Assembly (NCBI GenBank): GCA_018713755.1
Contig: DVOG01000139.1
Coordinates: 1 to 11,127 of the forward strand
Source of the DNA: Candidatus Spyradosoma merdigallinarum
GTDB taxonomy: Bacteria; Verrucomicrobiota; Verrucomicrobiia; Opitutales; UBA953
Direction: 5' to 3'
DNA length: 11,127 bases
The stretch's first letter is position 1, and each line of letters opens with the position of its first letter. Under the pieces are notes generated by a model, which made no database searches, was not told where the DNA came from, and saw only the letters and a program-made list of their open reading frames with translations. This document shows positions 1 to 6,461 of the stretch, piece after piece. Both the position numbers and the translations under genes were made by a program.

Positions 1-201
1 CGCCTGCGCGCGCTTCAGACGGCTCTCCGTCAGCTTCCCCTGAACATAAACAAACGACACCAAAGTGATCGCCACCGTCAGCATCAGCGCCATCATCACA
101 AGCGAAACCACCAGCGAAAAACCGCCGCGGCATGCGCGGATGCGCCGGCGATTTCCTCGATTCTCACTCTTCTTCCAATTCTTTTTCAAAGGGGTATCCA
201 T
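1..201 (-). CDS. Partial type IV pilin-like (PilX/GspK-like) membrane protein, N-terminal 67 residues
   Basis: An open frame runs without a stop from an ATG at 201 (reading leftward) off the left edge, so only the N-terminus is present. It encodes a very basic leader of about 27 residues (several Lys and Arg), then GGFSLVVSLVMMALMLTVAI, a hydrophobic helix continuing to about residue 50, followed by a polar, charged segment ending KLTESRLKRAQA. A basic leader, Gly-Phe at the processing site and a hydrophobic helix are the pattern of a prepilin-type signal cleaved by prepilin peptidase. The position corresponding to Glu5 of mature major pilins is Val, as in PilX- or GspK-type minor pilins. An in-frame ATG at 219 would add six residues; neither start has a clear Shine-Dalgarno sequence. 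The gene is divergent from efp. The exact function cannot be told from this fragment. Confidence 0.6.
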   Translation of the reverse strand, partial: MDTPLKKNWKKSENRGNRRRIRACRGGFSLVVSLVMMALMLTVAITLVSFVYVQGKLTESRLKRAQA

Positions 202-292
202 GGGGAAAAGCGCGCGCATTTTTACAAATGACCCTATGCAGAGCGAGTCAAAAAACGCGTCTTCGCCGCGGGAACGCGAGCGAGAATAAACC

Positions 293-298
293 TTGACG
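293..298 (+). promoter_or_regulatory. Possible -35 box (TTGACG) upstream of efp
   Basis: TTGACG matches five of six bases of the sigma-70 -35 consensus and lies 46 bases before the efp start. At a 17-base spacing the following hexamer (GATTTT, 316-321) is a poor -10 box inside an AT-rich run. A copy of the iterated motif CGGGAACG directly follows the -35 box. This is weak evidence and is offered only as the best candidate in the 143-base gap. Confidence 0.2.
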
Positions 299-344
299 CG
301 GGAACGGCGTTTTGAGATTTTTTTGAACTTCAATTTTCGAACTT

Positions 345-908
345 ATGGCAAACACCACCGTCAACAACATCAAGCGCAAAAACATCATCCGCTACAACAA
401 CGACCTCTGCCTCGTGCTGGAATGCCAGGTCCGCACGCCGCCGAACAACGCGTCCTACTGCCAGATGGAACTGCGTTCGCTTTCTTCCGGCCGCGTCATT
501 CCCGTCCGCACGAACATCGGAGCTTCGTTCGACGTTCTCGAAAACAGCATCCGCCAGCTCGAACTTCTTTATCAGGCGGACGGCAACTACGTTTTCTCCG
601 ACGCGGAAACGTTCGAAGAATACCCGATCCCGGCGTCGACGCTGAAGGACTCCGCGGGCTTTCTGATCGAAGGTCAGACCTACGACATTCTCTTCGTCGA
701 GGAAAAGCCGGTTTCCGTCAACCTCCCGGCGTCGGTCAACGTCAAGGTCACGGAAGCGCCGCCCGCCGTCAAAGGCGACACCTCCGGGAACGCGCAGAAG
801 GCCGTCAAAATCGAATCCGGCCTCACGATCATGGTGCCGCTCTTCATCAAGGAAGGCGAAGTCATCCGCATCAGCACCGCGGACAAAAGCTATCTCGGCC
901 GCGCCTGA
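345..908 (+). CDS. efp: Translation elongation factor P, with Asn at the loop tip
   Basis: The 187-residue product has the length and three-domain layout of EF-P: an N-terminal KOW-like domain (about 1-65) and two OB-fold domains (about 66-127 and 130-187). The C-terminal signature is clear (SGLTIMVPLFIKEGEVIRIS, then YLGRA). EF-P binds the ribosome beside the P site and relieves stalling at consecutive prolines. In the beta3-Omega-beta4 loop the sequence is RTPPNNAS, so the tip residue that is lysine 34 in E. coli, or arginine in EarP-type proteins, is Asn34 here. Lysylation or rhamnosylation at that position is therefore not possible as in the classical systems. The ATG is the only sensible start; no Shine-Dalgarno sequence precedes it (upstream TTTTCGAACTT). 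The gene is monocistronic and ends before a strong terminator. The family call is firm; the effect of the unusual loop is inference. Confidence 0.93.
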   Translation: MANTTVNNIKRKNIIRYNNDLCLVLECQVRTPPNNASYCQMELRSLSSGRVIPVRTNIGASFDVLENSIRQLELLYQADGNYVFSDAETFEEYPIPASTLKDSAGFLIEGQTYDILFVEEKPVSVNLPASVNVKVTEAPPAVKGDTSGNAQKAVKIESGLTIMVPLFIKEGEVIRISTADKSYLGRA

Positions 909-926
909 GCGAAAGCCGAACGCGAC

Positions 927-981
927 GCAAAAGAAAAACGGCGCTCCCGCCCTTGCCGCGGGAACGCCGTTTTTCTTTTGC
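927..981. terminator. Bidirectional rho-independent terminator between efp and purL
   Basis: Two 24-base arms (927-950 and 958-981) are complementary at 23 of 24 positions around a 7-base loop. The GC-rich core is GGCGCTCCCGC pairing with GCGGGAACGCC, and both outer flanks are A/T tracts, so each strand ends the hairpin in GTTTTTCTTTT. It serves the convergent genes efp and purL. The stem is built from one exact copy of the iterated motif (CGGGAACG, right arm) and its CGGGAGCG variant (left arm). Confidence 0.93.
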
Positions 982-995
982 CCTTTCGTTCCCGT

Positions 996-3900
996 TCAGG
1001 CGAAGTAGGCGACGCCCGCGGCGAAAATGGGCTGGTTCTTGTTTCCGGGAATGTTCTTGCCGACGTCGTTCCCGCGCCGCTCCGAATGCCCCATCTTTCC
1101 GAGAACGCGGCCGTCGGGAGAAAGAATGCCCTCGATCGCCTGATACGAGCCGTTCGGGTTGCACGCGATGTCGTAGCTCGGCGTTCCCGCCGCGTCGCAG
1201 TACTGGAACGCGATCTGCCCGTTCGCCGCGAGCCTCGCGACCGTCTCCGGCGTCGCCGTGAAATTGCCTTCGCCGTGCGAAGCGGGAATCGTGAACACGT
1301 CGCCCACGTTCACGTTCGACAGCCACGGCGACTTCACCGAAGCCACGCGCGTGTGAACGTAGCGCGAAATGTGCCTGCCGATGCGGTTGCGGAAAAGCGT
1401 CGGGCACGAGGCGTCCATGTCGCGGATTTCGCCGAACGGCACGAGCCCGAGCTTGATCAGCGCCTGGAAACCGTTGCAGATGCCGAGAATCAGCCCGTCG
1501 CGCTCCTTGATCAGCGCGTTCGTCGCGTCGCGCACGGCGGGATTCTTGAAGACGGAAGCGATGAATTTTCCGGAGCCGTCCGGCTCGTCTCCCGCGGAGA
1601 ATCCGCCCGGAATCATCAGAATCTGCGCCTGCGAGATTTTCTCGGCGATCGCGCGCAGCGACTCCTCGACGGCGGCGGTCGTCAAATTGCGGACGACGAA
1701 AATCTCCGGCTCCGCGCCCGCCTCGCGGAAGGCGCGGGCCGTGTCGTATTCGCAGTTCGAACCCGGGAACACGGGAATGAAAACGCGCGGCTTGGCGACG
1801 CGGATTTTCGCGTGCGCGGGAACGGCGCGCGCCGCGCAGGAAAAGACCTGCGGCGCGGGAGCGGTGTCCGCGGGAGCGGCGCGCGTCGGGAACACGGCTT
1901 CCAAGGGCGCTTCCCAAGCCTCGCGCAGCGCGGCGAGCGAAACGAAGCCGCCGTTCCAGGAAATTTCCTCTTTCTCCTGCGTGCGGCCCAGCGTCTCGTG
2001 CTCCAGGCCGTCGAGCGCTTCGTCGGCGGGAACTTCAAGCACCCAGGCGCCGTATTCGGGAACGAAGAATTTCGCGTCGGGCGCGGCGTCGAGCGCGACG
2101 CCGATGCCGTTCCCGAACGCCATTTCCGCCAACGCCGCGGCGAGCCCGCCGGCGCGGACGGTGCGCGCGGACAGCACGCGGCCGGAGGCGACGAGGCGAT
2201 GCACCGCGGCGAGCTTGCCGCGCAGATCCGCCCAGTCCGGCATGCGGTCTTCCGCGTATTTCGCGGGAACGCGCACGATTTTCGTGCCCGCGCGCTTCAG
2301 CTCCGGAGAAATGACGCCGGAGGCCTTCGCGGGAACGACCGCGAACGAAACCAGCGTCGGCGGAACGTCCAAATTCTTGAACGACCCGGACATCGAATCC
2401 TTGCCGCCGACGGCGCCGTTCCCGAGCTCGAGCTGCGCCGTGAACGCGCCGAGCAGCGCCGCGAGCGGCTTGCCCCAGCGCGCCGGGTCGCTGCCGAGCT
2501 TTTCGAAATATTCCTGCAGCGTCAGCCGCGCCTTCGCGGGATCGCCGCCGGCGGCGGCGAGGCGCGCCACGGAATCGACGACGGCGAACGCCGCGCCGTG
2601 CGCCGGGGACCAGCTCGAAAGCTCCGGATCGAAGCCGAAGCTCATCAGCGTGCAGTCGTCCGTTTCGCCTTCAAGCACGGGGATTTTCGCCGCCATCGCT
2701 TCAATCGGCGTCGTCTGCGTCTTCCCGCCGAAGGGATGCAGCACCGTTCCCGCGCCGATGGACGCGTCGAAGCGTTCGACGAGGCCGCGCTGCCCGCAGC
2801 AGCGCAAGCTGCCGACGACGTTGAGCCAGGTCTTCGCGGCGTCGTTCCCGAGCAGCGGCTTCGGGAGCAGCGGATTTTTCGCGGGATCGGGCGCGCAGAC
2901 GCGGGCGTCCGTCTCCTGCGTCGCCCCGTTCGTGTCGAGAAACGCGCGGCGCAGGTCGACGATCGCCTCGCCTTGCCAGAACATGCGCAGACGGCCGGAA
3001 TCCGTGACGTCGGCGATGGGCGTCGATTCGAGATTTTCGCGGTTCGCCGCCGCGCGGAATTTTTCGAAATCGGCGGGATCGAGCACGACGGCCATGCGTT
3101 CCTGCGATTCGGAAATCGCCAGCTCCGTGCCGTTGAGCCCTTCGTATTTGCGCGGCACGCGGTCAAGGCGAATGTCGAGCGAAGGCGCGAGCTCGCCGAC
3201 GGCGACGGAAACGCCGCCCGCGCCGAAGTCGTTGCAGCGCTTGATGAGGCGCGCGACGTCCGGGTCGCGGAAAAGCCGCTGCAGCTTGCGCTCCGTCGGC
3301 GCGTCGCCCTTCTGCACTTCCGCGCTGTTTTCGAGCGCGTGCTCCGTGTGTTCCTTGGACGATCCCGTGGCGCCGCCGATGCCGTCGCGCCCCGTGCGGC
3401 CGCCGACGAGGACGATGACGTCGCCGGGAACGGGCGTTCCGCGCACGACGTTCTTTTTCGGTCCCGCGGCGATGACTGCGCCGATTTCAAGGCGTTTCGC
3501 GACGTAGCCCGGATGATAAATTTCGTGCACCGTTCCCGTGGCGAGCCCGATTTGGTTGCCGTAGGAGGAATAGCCCTGCGCCGCGCCGCGCACGATTTTG
3601 CGCTGCGGGAGTTTCCCGGAAAGCGTTTTCGAGAACGGCGCGCGCGGGTCCGCCGCGCCCGTGACGCGCATCGCCTGATAGACGTAGCTGCGGCCGGAAA
3701 GCGGGTCGCGGATGGCGCCGCCGAGGCAGGTCGCCGCGCCGCCGAAGGGCTCGATTTCCGTCGGGTGGTTGTGCGTCTCGTTCTTGAACATCACGAGCCA
3801 GTCTTCCGTTTTTCCGTCGACCGTCACGGGCACGACGATGGAGGCGGCGTTGATTTCCTCGGAAACTTCGAGGTCGTCGAGCTTGCCCTGCTTCTTGAGT

Positions 3901-4739
3901 TCCCGCATGGCGAGCAGCGCGACGTCCATCAGGCAAACCGTTTTGTCTTCGCGGCCGAGTTCCCGCCGCAGCGCGAGGTAGCGTTCCCACGCCTTTTCGA
4001 CGGGAGCGAGCAGCGGGGAATCGTCGAAGGAGACGCGGTTCAGGCGCGTCAGGAACGTCGTGTGCCGGCAGTGGTCGGACCAGTAGGTGTCGAGCACGCG
4101 GATTTCCGTCAGCGTCGGCTCGCGGCGCTCTTCGTCGCGGAAGTATTTCTGCACGAACGCGAGGTCGGCGTCGCTCATCGCCAGCCCGAGTTCCCGCCGC
4201 AGCGCGGAGAGCTCTTCGGGCGTTTTTCGGGAAAAATCTTCGAGGCGCGGAATCGGCTCGGGCGCGGGAACGCCGCGGCGCAGCGTCTCGGGAACCTCGA
4301 GCGAGGCTTCGCGGGAGTCGACGGGATTGATGAGGTAGGCCTTGACGCGCGCGAGATCTTCGTCGGAGACGTTCCCGCGGATCACGTAGACGAGCGCGGA
4401 AGCGATCAGCGGGCGTTCCTTGCGCGTGAGCATCTGCACGCACTGCGCCGCGGAATCCGCGCGCTGGTCAAACTGCCCGGGCAGATATTCCACGGCGAAA
4501 ACCTTGTCGTCCGCGCCGCACGGGAGCGCGTCTTCGAAAACGTCGTCGACCTGCGGCTCGGCGAAAATCGTCGGGAGCGTCTTGCGGAAATCCTCCTCGC
4601 TGAGTCCGTCGATGTCGTAGCGCTGCGCGATGCGCAGATCTTCCGCGCCGGACAAGCCGAGCGACTCCCGCAAATCCTGCAGGACGGCTTTGGTGTGTTC
4701 GCGGAACGCCGCTTTCTTTTCAACAAAAATGCGCTTCAT
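996..4739 (-). CDS. purL: Phosphoribosylformylglycinamidine synthase, single-chain (PurL with fused glutaminase)
   Basis: The 1247-residue enzyme converts FGAR, glutamine and ATP to FGAM, the fourth step of cytosolic de novo purine synthesis. From the N-terminus, the first 170 residues form the N-terminal domain. The ATP-binding synthase part follows, with WSDHCRHTTF (220-229) and KNETHNHPTE (319-328). A C-terminal class I glutaminase begins FIPVFPGSNC and carries GICNGF with nucleophile Cys1088, and SHGEGNF with His1155 and Glu1157. The opening MKRIFVEKKAAF and the length resemble the roughly 1240-residue form known mainly from Clostridia and Bacteroidetes more than the 1295-residue E. coli form. 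The start was set at 4739 because family similarity begins there; the open frame extends 91 codons further upstream with low-complexity sequence. No Shine-Dalgarno sequence is visible. A weak promoter (TTGCCT, 17 bases, GAAAAT) lies just upstream. All catalytic residues checked are present. Confidence 0.97.
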   Translation of the reverse strand: MKRIFVEKKAAFREHTKAVLQDLRESLGLSGAEDLRIAQRYDIDGLSEEDFRKTLPTIFAEPQVDDVFEDALPCGADDKVFAVEYLPGQFDQRADSAAQCVQMLTRKERPLIASALVYVIRGNVSDEDLARVKAYLINPVDSREASLEVPETLRRGVPAPEPIPRLEDFSRKTPEELSALRRELGLAMSDADLAFVQKYFRDEERREPTLTEIRVLDTYWSDHCRHTTFLTRLNRVSFDDSPLLAPVEKAWERYLALRRELGREDKTVCLMDVALLAMRELKKQGKLDDLEVSEEINAASIVVPVTVDGKTEDWLVMFKNETHNHPTEIEPFGGAATCLGGAIRDPLSGRSYVYQAMRVTGAADPRAPFSKTLSGKLPQRKIVRGAAQGYSSYGNQIGLATGTVHEIYHPGYVAKRLEIGAVIAAGPKKNVVRGTPVPGDVIVLVGGRTGRDGIGGATGSSKEHTEHALENSAEVQKGDAPTERKLQRLFRDPDVARLIKRCNDFGAGGVSVAVGELAPSLDIRLDRVPRKYEGLNGTELAISESQERMAVVLDPADFEKFRAAANRENLESTPIADVTDSGRLRMFWQGEAIVDLRRAFLDTNGATQETDARVCAPDPAKNPLLPKPLLGNDAAKTWLNVVGSLRCCGQRGLVERFDASIGAGTVLHPFGGKTQTTPIEAMAAKIPVLEGETDDCTLMSFGFDPELSSWSPAHGAAFAVVDSVARLAAAGGDPAKARLTLQEYFEKLGSDPARWGKPLAALLGAFTAQLELGNGAVGGKDSMSGSFKNLDVPPTLVSFAVVPAKASGVISPELKRAGTKIVRVPAKYAEDRMPDWADLRGKLAAVHRLVASGRVLSARTVRAGGLAAALAEMAFGNGIGVALDAAPDAKFFVPEYGAWVLEVPADEALDGLEHETLGRTQEKEEISWNGGFVSLAALREAWEAPLEAVFPTRAAPADTAPAPQVFSCAARAVPAHAKIRVAKPRVFIPVFPGSNCEYDTARAFREAGAEPEIFVVRNLTTAAVEESLRAIAEKISQAQILMIPGGFSAGDEPDGSGKFIASVFKNPAVRDATNALIKERDGLILGICNGFQALIKLGLVPFGEIRDMDASCPTLFRNRIGRHISRYVHTRVASVKSPWLSNVNVGDVFTIPASHGEGNFTATPETVARLAANGQIAFQYCDAAGTPSYDIACNPNGSYQAIEGILSPDGRVLGKMGHSERRGNDVGKNIPGNKNQPIFAAGVAYFA

Positions 4740-4790
4740 GGTCGTGAAAACAAAGGGCGGGATTTTCTCCGAAGCGGCGCGGCAAGGCAA

Positions 4791-4819
4791 CGAAAAACGC
4801 CGTTCCCGCGCGGGAACGG
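4791..4819 (-). terminator. Perfect-palindrome hairpin with T-tract, second terminator after gdhA
   Basis: CGTTCCCGCGCGGGAACG (4801-4818) is a perfect palindrome made of two head-to-head copies of the iterated motif; one further base pair extends it to 4800-4819. Reading the minus strand, it is followed by GCGTTTTTCG, a rho-independent terminator layout for transcripts coming from gdhA. It stands about 60 bases before the purL start, so it should insulate purL from gdhA readthrough. The hairpin has essentially no loop, so some central pairs must open. Confidence 0.6.
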
Positions 4820-4827
4820 ACGCGGAG

Positions 4828-4873
4828 AAAAAAGAGCGCTCCCGCGGGATTTTTCGCGGGAACGCCTTTTTTT
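4828..4873. terminator. Rho-independent terminator downstream of gdhA
   Basis: Arms 4828-4846 and 4855-4873 pair around an 8-base loop with two mismatches and one G-U pair. The GC core is GCGCTCCCGCG against CGCGGGAACGC, with A and T tracts of six or seven on the outsides. On the minus strand it lies 21 bases after the gdhA stop codon and ends in TCTTTTTT. As at the efp/purL terminator, one arm carries exact CGGGAACG and the other the CGGGAGCG variant. Confidence 0.85.
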
Positions 4874-4893
4874 CGGAATCTGCGCGGGATTTC

Positions 4894-6237
4894 TCAGCAG
4901 ACGCCCTGGGCGAGCATCGCGTCGGCGACCTTGACGAAGCCGGCGACGTTCGCGCCCTGCACGTAGTCGATCGTGCCGTCGTCCTGCTTTCCGTAGCGGA
5001 CGCAGGCTTCATGAATGCTCTTCATGATGCCGTGCAGGCGCGCGTCGACTTCTTCGCGCGTCCAGGAAAGGCGCAGGGAATTCTGCGACATTTCGAGGCC
5101 GGACGTCGCGACGCCGCCGGCGTTCGACGCCTTGCCCGGCGCGTAAAGGATTTTCGCGTTCTGGAACGCGGCGATGGCTTCCGGCGTCGAGGGCATGTTC
5201 GCGCCTTCGGCGACGCAGATCACGCCGCCGGCGAGCAGCGCCTTCGCGTCGTTCCCGTCGAGCTCGTTCTGCGTCGCGCACGGGAGCGCGATGTCGCACT
5301 TGACGGACCACGGGCGCTTGCCTTCGAGGTATTCGAAGCCGAACTTTTCCGCCGCCTCGCGGATGCGGCCGCGCTTTTCGTTTTTCAGCTCCATGATCCA
5401 CGCGAGCTGTTCCTTCGTGATGCCGTCCTTCGCGACGATCGTGCCGTTGGAGTCGGAAAGCGTGAGCACTTTCGCGCCGAGCTCAAGGCATTTTTCCGCC
5501 GCGTACTGCGCGACGTTCCCGGAGCCGGAAATCGCGACGGTCTTGCCCGCGAACGCGTCGTTGCGCGTCTTGAGCATTTCCTGCGCGAAATAGACCGTGC
5601 CGTAGCCCGTCGCCTCCGGGCGAATCAGCGAGCCGCCGTAAGCGAGGCCCTTGCCCGTGAGGACGCCGTCCCAGTTCTTCGTCAGCTTCTTGTACATGCC
5701 GAAGAGGAAGCCGATTTCGCGGCCGCCCACGCCGATGTCCCCCGCGGGAACGTCCTGGTCGGCGCCGATGTGGCGATAAAGCTCCGTCATGAAGGACTGG
5801 CAGAAGCGCATGACTTCGTTGTCGCTCTTGCCCTTCGGGTCAAAGTCCGATCCGCCCTTGCCGCCGCCCATCGGGAGCGTCGTCAGCGAGTTTTTGAAAA
5901 CCTGCTCGAACGCGAGGAACTTGAGGATGCTCAAATTCACCGACGGGTGGAAGCGCAATCCGCCCTTGTAGGGCCCGATCGCGCTGTTCATCTGGATGCG
6001 GAAGCCGCGGTTGACGCGGACGTTCCCGGCGTCGTCCACCCACGGCACGCGGAACATGATCACGCGCTCGGGCTCGACGATGCGCTCGAGCAGTCCCGCC
6101 TTCGCGTATTTCGGATTCTTCGCGAGGAATCCGCGGAGGCTGTGAAGGACTTCTTCGACGGCCTGGTGAAATTCCGGCTGGTTCGGGTCGCGCTCGACGA
6201 CGGTCTTCAGGACGGAATCGATGATTGAATCGCTCAT
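4894..6237 (-). CDS. gdhA: NADP-specific glutamate dehydrogenase
   Basis: The 447-residue product matches hexameric bacterial glutamate dehydrogenase (E. coli GdhA is 447), which makes glutamate from 2-oxoglutarate and ammonia in the cytosol. Visible landmarks are ERDPNQPEF near the N-terminus, the glycine-rich substrate segment PMGGGKGG with catalytic Lys127, PAGDIGVGGRE with Asp167, and the Rossmann motif GSGNVA (238-243) followed by SDSNGT (261-266). An Asp-Ser at that place, as in E. coli, favours NADP(H). The start at 6237 gives MSDSIIDSVL aligned with the family N-terminus; upstream codons in the same frame are not conserved in character. No Shine-Dalgarno sequence precedes it (CCGAAAAAA before ATG). 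It is divergent from dinG and upstream of purL on the same strand, but two hairpin terminators separate them. Assignment is firm. Confidence 0.97.
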   Translation of the reverse strand: MSDSIIDSVLKTVVERDPNQPEFHQAVEEVLHSLRGFLAKNPKYAKAGLLERIVEPERVIMFRVPWVDDAGNVRVNRGFRIQMNSAIGPYKGGLRFHPSVNLSILKFLAFEQVFKNSLTTLPMGGGKGGSDFDPKGKSDNEVMRFCQSFMTELYRHIGADQDVPAGDIGVGGREIGFLFGMYKKLTKNWDGVLTGKGLAYGGSLIRPEATGYGTVYFAQEMLKTRNDAFAGKTVAISGSGNVAQYAAEKCLELGAKVLTLSDSNGTIVAKDGITKEQLAWIMELKNEKRGRIREAAEKFGFEYLEGKRPWSVKCDIALPCATQNELDGNDAKALLAGGVICVAEGANMPSTPEAIAAFQNAKILYAPGKASNAGGVATSGLEMSQNSLRLSWTREEVDARLHGIMKSIHEACVRYGKQDDGTIDYVQGANVAGFVKVADAMLAQGVC

Positions 6238-6308
6238 TTTTTTCGGATGTTGTTGGTTGTTTTTCGGAAAAATCTTTCTCGCCGCGAGTCGGCTGAAAGA
6301 GAGACGCA

Positions 6309-6337
6309 AGTATTTCCGAGAGAGAAAAGCGATTCAA
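6309..6337 (-). promoter_or_regulatory. Candidate gdhA promoter
   Basis: On the minus strand TTGAAT (6337-6332) and AATACT (6314-6309) are separated by exactly 17 bases. Each matches the sigma-70 consensus at four of six positions. It would give a leader of about 65 bases before gdhA. The fit is moderate and the surrounding region is AT-rich, so chance is possible. Confidence 0.35.
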
Positions 6338-6386
6338 CAAAAAAATGCGGATTTTTTACAAAATTTTCCGATGCGCGGCGCGCGCG

Positions 6387-6439
6387 GCGTTCCCGCCCGG
6401 CGTCCGAAGCGGCAAGCGTGATTGATTTCGCGGGAACGC
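6387..6439. repeat. Inverted pair of the iterated motif in the gdhA-dinG gap
   Basis: GCGTTCCCGC (6387-6396) and GCGGGAACGC (6430-6439) are perfect inverted repeats 33 bases apart, the second followed by a run of six T. The arrangement looks like a terminator, but no plus-strand gene ends here: gdhA and dinG diverge. The right arm lies inside the spacer of the dinG promoter. It may be a regulatory hairpin, or simply another place where the motif has accumulated. Confidence 0.7.
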
Positions 6440-6450
6440 TTTTTTATAGT
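6422..6450 (+). promoter_or_regulatory. dinG promoter producing a nearly leaderless mRNA
   Basis: TTGATT (6422-6427) and TATAGT (6445-6450) are 17 bases apart and match the sigma-70 consensus at four and five of six positions. Only 11 bases lie between the -10 box and the dinG ATG, so transcription should begin about 4-6 bases before the start codon, with no room for a Shine-Dalgarno sequence. The spacer contains a full copy of CGGGAACG. Confidence 0.65.
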
Positions 6451-6461
6451 TGCGCCTTTCC

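Noticed and set aside
293..1261. A plus-strand frame overlapping efp
   Set aside because: Its product is rich in Arg, His and Pro without domain character and runs through the efp/purL terminator; efp in another frame is unmistakable.
978..4934. A 1318-residue plus-strand open frame opposite purL, and a similar long minus-strand frame at 6444-9197 opposite dinG
   Set aside because: Both are Arg/Ala-rich shadow frames, typical of GC-rich genes, with no recognisable domain, and they lie over genes with complete catalytic motifs.
6387..6445. A true transcription terminator in the gdhA-dinG gap
   Set aside because: No plus-strand gene ends upstream, since gdhA is on the minus strand, and the loop is 33 bases; it is listed as an inverted repeat instead.
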